Shown here in pieces: positions 1 to 5,628 of a stretch of 5,628 nucleotides of DNA. Where the stretch lies: positions 1 through 5,628 of the forward strand of contig NVTG01000100.1 in assembly GCA_002401495.1 (NCBI GenBank), in the 5' to 3' direction. The DNA comes from Candidatus Kaiserbacteria bacterium (GTDB lineage: Bacteria > Patescibacteria > Paceibacteria > UBA9973 > UBA2100). Positions within the stretch are counted from its first letter, which is position 1. Every line of letters starts with the position of its first letter. A program made the translations under genes and the position numbers. The notes beneath the pieces are model-generated. The model saw nothing but the letters and a program-made list of their open reading frames with translations. It was not told where the DNA came from and did not search any database.

Positions 1-40
1 AAAACCCCAAAACCCCAAAACCCCAAAACCCCAAAACCCC
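1..40. repeat. Macronuclear telomere, five AAAACCCC (C4A4) repeats
   Basis: Five perfect tandem copies of AAAACCCC begin the window, and unique sequence starts immediately at base 41. C4A4/G4T4 is the telomere repeat of spirotrichous ciliates such as Oxytricha, Stylonychia and Euplotes. Its position at the very start, with the C-rich strand reading inward, is what a left chromosome end looks like, so base 1 is at or near a natural DNA end and not an arbitrary cut. There is no matching G4T4 block at the right end of the window, so only one chromosome end is present. Confidence 0.97.
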
Positions 41-178
41 TGGGCAGAGGACTAAGGAGCGCAAGATAAACGACTTAACTATTAATTTAATTTTGACGCA
101 ACTAGTGGCTATCAGAGGAGAAAAGGTATTTAATAGGACAATCCAAAACTTAAATTATATTAGATATCCTTTTAACAA
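41..178 (+). promoter_or_regulatory. Subtelomeric leader: presumed promoter plus 5' UTR
   Basis: This 138-base stretch between telomere and start codon contains no ATG and no recognisable gene. It holds AT-rich patches at about 76-94 and 151-166 that could serve as core promoter or transcription-start sequence, as expected on compact ciliate nanochromosomes. The bases just before the ATG are A-rich (AACAA), which is common at ciliate start codons. That the promoter lies here is inferred from position only. I cannot define a TATA box or a transcription start site from one sequence. Confidence 0.5.
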
Positions 179-3100
179 ATGAGTGACGGAGTAAAGTACA
201 ATAATCTTGATGATGAGACGGGCGATACAGGCTCGTCAAAGAAAAAGTGTCTGTGTTACACTTTACTTATCGGGATCATAGTTGCGGCTGCAGTTGTGAT
301 CGTCATTGTCGTCGTCTCCAAAGGTGGTGGAGATGATGAAAACACTTAGGACTAAAACAACTATACAGTGGAAAGCATCAACGTGATCGATACTGACGCC
401 GTTTCCGCAGTGATCAAACTGAACAGTGATGAGAATGCTGACGAAATTGACAGTCTGACCTTCAGATGTGAGTCCTACGATTCTTCCATTGCACGCGCTT
501 CTTTCTTCCCGACTGATGCGACTCAAGACTCCGAGACTTGGAGAGTTCCCGAGCAATGGATCTCTCGAAGCAAGCCGACTTAGAAAGTCAGTTTAATGGG
601 AGCCTTACGTTTCCAAACTGGTGAATTAGATGACGGAGAGAGCTTCTGGTTCAGATTCAATGGAAATGATTAAAATACTAATATTTTCTCCACCGAGAAG
701 AGACAACTCACCTATACTAAGGATAAAGTTGAAATTGGGTATACTTTACCTACTCAAAAACTTTTCGGTTTCGGAGAAAGAACAATGAAATTCGGGCTTG
801 TAGAAGGTGATTACACTTCATTCGCTCGTGACTAGTCCGCTTCACCCGAAGACACTGGAGAGGGAGGTAAACATCTTTACGGTGAGCATCCTTTCATCAT
901 GTGGCAACTTGACGAAACAGAAAATTCATTCGCTGGAATGTTTGCTTTAACAACCAACGCTCTTAACTTGAATATCAAGTTCCCCACATCCGGAAGATCG
1001 ATCATCACCTTCACTTAACTTGGAGGAGGTATTGAATTCTACTATTTCACCTAAGGAACTGCTATTGACATTGTTGCCCAATACTCTAAAATTGTGGGCA
1101 AACCAGCTCTTCCTCCATTCTGGTCTCTCGGATTCCATTTGTGCTCATGGAAATGGGATACATTTGCAAAGATGAAAGCATCCAAAGAAGCTACTCTTAC
1201 TGCTGGATTCTTACTCGAGACTCAATGGATTGATATTCCTTATATGGTTGCTTTCGAAGACTTCACTGTTGATGACGAAGAAGGAAGACCATTTGCAGGT
1301 ATCGTTGATTATGTTGCTAATGAACTTCAAGCTAACAACAGACATTTCATTCCCATTATCGATGCTGGAATTGGACCCGTTGAATCACAATACTACATTG
1401 ATGGTATCGAAGCTGGAATCTTCATCTAAGACCCCACTGAAGATGTCGCTTATGTTGGAGAAGTTTGGCCTGGAGATTCATCATTCCCTGATTTCACTAA
1501 CCCAGACACTCAAGCTTATTGGGAAACAGGGTTCAATACCTTTGCTGAAAAGATCACATTTGATGGAATCTGGCTCGACATGAATGAACCAGCTAACTTC
1601 AAATCAACAGATCCTACTCCAACTCCCACCCCCACTCCTACACCAACAGTGACACCCACACCAACCCCAACCCCAACTCCCACACCCACTCCAACAGTGA
1701 CTCCAACTCCAACACCTACTCCCACAGAAATGCCAATGGAATAACTAAGAAACTTGAGCTCAAAGAACCTCAAAGAAGTTGACGGTCTTCCAGGAGTTGA
1801 CAGTTTGAACGAACACACTGTCCCCATGAATGCAAGACAATTTGGATTTATTGAAGGAGTTGAAGCTTCAGGTGAAAAGACTCATCACAACTGGCACTCG
1901 CTTTATGGAGCTATGGAAGCTAAAGCTACTCATCAATGGATGCAAGGAGCTCCTGCCTTCCAAGGAAAGAAGACTCTTATTATTTCTAGATCAACATTCC
2001 CTGGATCAGGAAGATATAATCAACATTGGCTTGGTGATAATGCTTCCACTTGGGAACATATTAGATTTGCTGTTTCAGGTATTTATAATTTCAATTTGTT
2101 CTAGATTCCTTTCACTGGTGCTGATATTGGAGGATTCCATGGAAACTTCGATGATGCAGAAAATGAAGTTGGTGAAGATAAGGGACAAATGTTCTTGGCT
2201 AGATTCCATCAAGTCGGAGCTTTCTTCCCATTCGCTAGAAATCACAATATTATCGGACATCCTGAAGGTGAAGAATTTATTGACTCTACTGATCAAGCAC
2301 CCTACATGATTACCAACGTCGATTACAGAGCTGGAGTCCAAGCAGCCTTCAAAACGAGATATTCTCTCCTCAGACATTACTACACTCAATTGTTCCTTGC
2401 TCAAAGAGATGGTACTCCATTCTTCTTACCTGCTTATTTCTTCAACCCCGAAGATGAGAAGACAACTGATGATTATGAATCAACTGTTATGATTGGAAGA
2501 GAACTTATGGTTGTTCTACCACTCACTGAAGCTGAAGAAATTACTGTTTATTTACCATCTGCTAACAACTGGTATCACCTTAATCTTGCTACTCCTCACG
2601 TCATTGTTGGAGGAAACGATGCTATCTTTGAAGATACATGGACAGATGTTAACATCTTATTAAGATCAGGTTCAGTAATCGTGACTCAACACATTCCAGA
2701 AGGACTTGAAACCACCAAAGACCTCTTAGAATTGCCCGTTGAAATGCTCATCTTCCCCGACTCAAACGGACAAGCTCACGGAAAAACTTATATTGCTGAT
2801 GGAGAATTACTTGTAGAGAATCATCAATTATGGAATATCGCTTATGATGTTAGAACCATCACTTTCTCTGATGAACTTAGTGACTCAACCGCACCTCAAG
2901 ATATTAATGGAAATGAAATTATCTCTAAAATCACAGTCGTTGATTCCGAATAACTCTCTTACTTAGAAGCTGATCCATTTGCTTGTGCAAGACAATGGAA
3001 CGGTGATGCTATTGAACTCGATGGAGTATATAATGCTGAACTTGAGATCTTTACTATGACTGCTAGAGAAGGATAAGTTATTGAATTTGATCAAACTCAA

Positions 3101-5628
3101 GATATTAATATTGGGCTCAGTGGAACAGACTTCAACCCTTGTGAACCTACTTATAATATGGGAGTTATTGAATCATCTACTGCGACGGAAATTGTTTTCT
3201 CAGTTCTTCCTATCCCAGATCCAGTTCCAGGCAGAAATCTTGAACTTCAAGAATTGGTTGGTGTTGCTTCTATTGTTGACCAAAAAATATTCAATCTTAA
3301 GATCACCACTAAGGATGAGGCTAGATTTGAAGTACCTTTCATGAGAAGTGAAGAATTAACAGGTATATCTACTTTTGATATTAGAAACATCGTTCAATTC
3401 AGCGCCGAAGGCGAATCATTCGAGGTCAGACTTATCAACCCCAACAACGCCGGACAAACCTACGTAACAATTGGTGGATTCACTTTCACTAATCAATACA
3501 TCAGAATGGAAGAATAAGTTAACGGAAGAAACTTGATCGGTTTCGGAGAAAGAGTCCATGAATTTGAACTCACTGACGGAACTTATACCATGTGGGCTTT
3601 TGATAATCCAGCTCAAAAAGATAATGGAACTAGAGACGGAAATCAGGGATATAGTGTACATCCAGTTTACTTTGCCAGAAAGACTCAAGACAACAACTAT
3701 TTCAGTTTATTCAACTTGAATGCTAGTGCTTAACAAGTTTTCTTGACTAGTGCTGGAGGTAGCAAGAGCATCATTCATGAATTGACAGGAGGTCTGATTG
3801 ACTTATACTTGATTGTTGATGGAACCTATGAAGAAACAGTCCAAGAATATCATAAACTTGTTGGAAAGCCACTCCTCCCACCACTTTGGGGGCTCGGATG
3901 GCATCAATCTAAATACGGGTATGAAAACACCGCTGCTCTTAACGCCGTTGTTAATGGTTATGCAACTGATAAGATTCCTCTAGAAGCCATCTGGTCAGAC
4001 ATTGACTACATGGATGGATTCCAAGACTTCACCGTCGATCCTAGTGCCTTTGAAGGCCTCGCTGACAGCATTGCTACTTGGTAGGAAGCTGGAATCAAAT
4101 GGGTGCCCATCATTGATGCTGGCATGGGAGTTGATCTCGATGATGTTAACTACAAGAAAGCTCTCGATGAAGATCTTTACATCAAATCACCTGGAGATGA
4201 TCTTCCTTTGATCGGAGTAGTGTGGCCAGGAGATGCTGCATTCCCAGATTTCGTTAAACCAGCTACTGCTGAATGGTGGTAGGGATGTTTCACTACTTTC
4301 AGAACCGATTTCCATTTCAATGGTATCTGGCTCGATATGAATGAAGCAGCTAACTTCGTTGAAGGACAAAAGAACGATGCTCAGATCATTGAAGACTCTC
4401 TCACTAAGACTATGACTTTGAGACCCGGAAACAAAAGCCCCAATGTTAAATCACTTCAAGTTGATGCTTATCATAATGATGACAAAGCTGCAACTGAATA
4501 CAATTATCACTCACTCTTCGGACATCAACAAGGTATTGCTACTGCTAAGATCTTTGAGGATGCTGCTGAAAGAACTTTCATCATCTCAAGATCAACATTC
4601 GCTGGTTCAGGAAAGTATGTTTCAAAATGGCTTGGAGATAACCACTCTAACTACGAATCAATGAAAACAACCACTGCTGGTATTATGTTGTTCAATACAT
4701 TCGGATTCTCACTCGTCGGAGGAGACATTTGCGGTTTCATGGATCAAACTACTGCTGAGCTTTGTACTAGATGGACCGTCATTGGTGCTTTCTATCCATT
4801 TGCCAGAAACCATAATGGACTCGGAGAAGATGCACAAGAACCATACAGATTTGAAGGTGATGACCTTGCAACCATGAAGAGAGCTATTGAGATCAGATAT
4901 GAGCTCATCAGATATATGTATCAATGGATGTGGAAGGCTAATGTTAACGGAGGAACTGTTTGGAGACCACAATCTGCTGAATTCCCAGCTGATCAAACTG
5001 CTTATGAGAACCCAGAAATGAACCCCATGATTGGAGATTCAATTAAACTCGCTTTGAGTTATGATGAAGTGACCTCCAAGAACTTCTATTTCCCTAACGG
5101 AGCCACTTGGATTCATCTCTTTGAGCCCACCAATGTTATCAATGGAGGAAATAGTCAAGATGTTACAACTGAAAAGACTAGCATTAACGCTTATTTAAGA
5201 CAAGACAAGGTCGTTCAATGGAGTTATCCAACTCACATTGGAGATGGTTCATTGAACACAGCTGATTTAGTAAACGCCCCAGTTGTTCTTAAGCAATTCC
5301 ACACTGGAAGAAACGGAGTCGCCACTGGAGACATCGTTTTGGATGATGGTATGGATATTGATGCCACCAAAACTCATCGTATCTCAGTTAGCGCTCTTTA
5401 CACCAACCCACTTCTTATCGGTCAAACCTCCATTCTGTGGACTTTCACTGTTGAGCAAGGAGAAGCAATTGTTGACGCTAAGCCCTATCAAACCTTAGGA
5501 ATGTTAGAAGTTTACAACAGAGGATTCTATGGCTATAACCCTAACAAGGAAGCCACAGTAACTAACCGTGAAGGAGAAGAATTTGTCTGCGTTGCTTAAC
5601 TTTCAGTATTAGACAATGTCCAACAATT
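179..5628 (+). CDS. Membrane-anchored tandem GH31 alpha-glucosidase (sucrase-isomaltase/maltase-glucoamylase-like), 3' partial
   Basis: One frame of 1816 complete codons, read with TAA and TAG as Gln, has no TGA and runs off the window, so the C-terminus is missing. The start is the first ATG after the telomere; no in-frame stop precedes it. Domains: acidic and then Lys-rich cytosolic tail 1-23; hydrophobic anchor about 24-46 without a clear signal-peptidase site, suggesting a type II membrane protein; linker 47-63; GH31 unit 1 about 64-930; GH31 unit 2 about 930 onward. GH31 enzymes hydrolyse terminal alpha-glucosidic bonds with retention of configuration. Key residues: unit 1 D352, nucleophile D467, R604, acid/base D620, H689; unit 2 D1274, D1386, R1471, D1487, H1545. 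The length is close to human sucrase-isomaltase (1827 residues), so probably little is missing. No trefoil domain is visible after the anchor. No intron is needed to keep the frame. Family assignment is firm; substrate (maltose, starch, glycogen or isomaltose) and compartment (surface, food vacuole or lysosome) are inferred. Cys24 and Cys26 beside the anchor could be lipid-modified. Confidence 0.93.
248..316 (+). other. Transmembrane signal anchor of the GH31 protein
   Basis: Residues about 24-46 form an unbroken hydrophobic stretch dominated by Val, Ile, Ala and Leu. It is preceded by three lysines (K21-K23) and followed by a Gly-rich acidic linker beginning SKGGGDDE. Positive charge on the N-terminal side with the enzymatic part following is the type II (N-in, C-out) pattern also used by sucrase-isomaltase and maltase-glucoamylase. 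The orientation is inferred from charge and has not been shown. Cleavage to a soluble form cannot be excluded. Confidence 0.85.
1613..1726 (+). repeat. Pro-Thr dipeptide repeat inserted in GH31 unit 1
   Basis: Thirty-eight residues (479-516) consist of 19 dipeptides: six PT, one VT, seven PT, one VT, four PT. The DNA is a degenerate CCN-ACN hexamer repeat using all Thr and Pro third bases except G, so it is not a recent perfect microsatellite expansion. It starts only 12 residues after the nucleophile D467, inside the loop that follows the catalytic strand. In other GH31 enzymes this loop is shorter and often holds Cys residues. PT-rich segments usually act as extended linkers between domains and can be O-glycosylated; here the segment sits within one catalytic barrel. 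The absence of a corresponding tract in unit 2 shows it arose in, or was kept by, unit 1 alone. Confidence 0.95.
1655..1681 (-). other. Potential G-quadruplex motif on the minus (template) strand
   Basis: On the plus strand the pattern is C3-N7-C4-N2-C4-N4-C3 (C runs at 1655-1657, 1665-1668, 1671-1674, 1679-1681). The minus strand therefore fits the G3+N1-7 rule for an intramolecular quadruplex. The core reads CCAACCCCAACCCCAA, close to ciliate telomere repeats. It is a by-product of the Pro-Thr codons, so folding in the cell is a possibility only. The G-rich strand is the transcription template, so the mRNA carries the C-rich version. Confidence 0.4.
2966..5628 (+). other. GH31 unit 2 (C-terminal catalytic unit), end missing
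   Basis: The N-terminal sandwich includes the substrate-side motif DEARFEVPF and the signature IGFGER at 1120-1125. The barrel begins near residue 1229 with [14 protein letters not shown]. The catalytic set is complete: D1274 in WSDIDYM, nucleophile D1386 in [13 protein letters not shown]1471 in [11 protein letters not shown], acid/base D1487 in KWLGDN and H1545 in YPFARNHN. Spacings are near-canonical: nucleophile to acid/base is 101 and acid/base to His is 58, against 98 and 58 in human acid alpha-glucosidase. The conserved Cys pair is present (C1518 in GDICGF, C1529 in ELCTRW) and probably forms the family disulfide. One oddity is that the LRAG segment of the C-terminal sheet reads [11 protein letters not shown]. 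The C-terminal beta domain is cut by the window end. The boundary with unit 1 near residue 930 is approximate. Confidence 0.9.

Larger units (their letters stand above)
368..2965 (+). other. GH31 unit 1 (N-terminal catalytic unit)
   Basis: An N-terminal beta-sandwich (about residues 64-306) contains the family signature FGFGER at 196-201. The barrel starts near residue 307 with [14 protein letters not shown]. The catalytic set is complete: D352 in QWIDIPYM, nucleophile D467 in [13 protein letters not shown]604 in [11 protein letters not shown], acid/base D620 in HWLGDN and H689 in FPFARNHN. The R604 to D620 spacing of 16 matches human acid alpha-glucosidase (R600, D616). The nucleophile-to-acid/base distance is 153, against 98 in that enzyme, because of a Pro-Thr insert. 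The acid/base-to-His distance is 69 instead of 58, because of a loop insert. The usual Cys of ADxCGF is Gly651 and its usual partner is Leu673. A C-terminal beta domain follows, including an [12 protein letters not shown] segment resembling the family's HLRAGxIIPLQ. Probably active, with an altered entrance to the active site. The end near residue 930 is approximate. Confidence 0.88.

Noticed and set aside
1..40. CRISPR array or simple satellite
   Set aside because: Perfect 8-base units without spacers at a sequence end match the spirotrich telomere.
316..370. Trefoil (P-type) domain after the membrane anchor, as in animal homologues
   Set aside because: The short linker has no cysteines, and nothing with the six-Cys trefoil spacing occurs before the GH31 sandwich.
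1187..1583. Other-frame plus-strand ORFs (such as those around 1230-1583, 1830-2309 and 3081-3344)
   Set aside because: They are Leu/Ser/Lys-rich shadow translations overlapping the conserved GH31 frame and show no recognisable domain.
1613..1726. The PT tract as a retained intron
   Set aside because: It lacks clear GT and AG splice borders and is C-rich where ciliate introns are AT-rich. It keeps frame and encodes a regular dipeptide pattern.
1516..1827. Minus-strand ORF with a long Val-Gly repeat
   Set aside because: It is the antisense reading of the Pro-Thr codons, has no homology outside the repeat and lies within the conserved GH31 frame on the plus strand.
179..5628. A decayed pseudogene or operon of several small genes, as the many TAA/TAG codons would suggest under the standard code
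   Set aside because: All pieces lie in one frame, there is no frameshift, conserved motifs run across the TAA/TAG codons, and the telomere points to a ciliate with reassigned stops.

Overview
The window looks like the left end of a macronuclear nanochromosome from a spirotrichous ciliate of the Oxytricha/Stylonychia type. It opens with 40 bases of pure AAAACCCC (C4A4) telomere. One long plus-strand reading frame then runs from an ATG at 179 to the last base with no in-frame TGA. That frame contains 17 in-frame TAA or TAG codons (11 TAA, 6 TAG). Several of them fall inside well-conserved protein blocks, so TAA and TAG must be read as glutamine and TGA is the only stop. C4A4 telomeres with TAA/TAG = Gln fit stichotrich ciliates. 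Euplotes has the same telomere but uses TAA/TAG as stops, and Tetrahymena has the code but C4A2 telomeres.

Layout: telomere 1-40; a short AT-rich leader 41-178 containing no ATG; then a single gene from 179 to beyond 5628, with no stop codon, 3' UTR or right-hand telomere in the window. With the standard code the gene would look like a string of about ten broken ORFs. With the ciliate code it is one intron-free frame of at least 1816 codons.

The gene encodes a membrane-anchored protein with two tandem glycoside hydrolase family 31 (GH31) alpha-glucosidase units. The order is a short cytosolic tail, one transmembrane anchor, GH31 unit 1 (about residues 64-930) and GH31 unit 2 (about residues 930-1816+). 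This is the layout of animal sucrase-isomaltase and maltase-glucoamylase, but I see no trefoil (P-type) domain. Both units keep the expected nucleophile Asp, acid/base Asp, substrate-binding Arg and late His, at nearly the same spacings as human acid alpha-glucosidase, so both are probably active. The likely role is releasing glucose from alpha-glucans or maltose-type oligosaccharides at a membrane surface (cell surface, food vacuole or lysosome).

The two units differ in informative ways. Unit 1 carries a 38-residue Pro-Thr repeat just after its nucleophile motif, an 11-residue enlarged loop where a conserved Cys pair is lost, and a changed DxDYM motif. Unit 2 is close to canonical. I see no second gene, RNA gene, mobile element or CRISPR array. 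The most unusual element is the Pro-Thr insert inside a catalytic domain, not a new multi-gene system.
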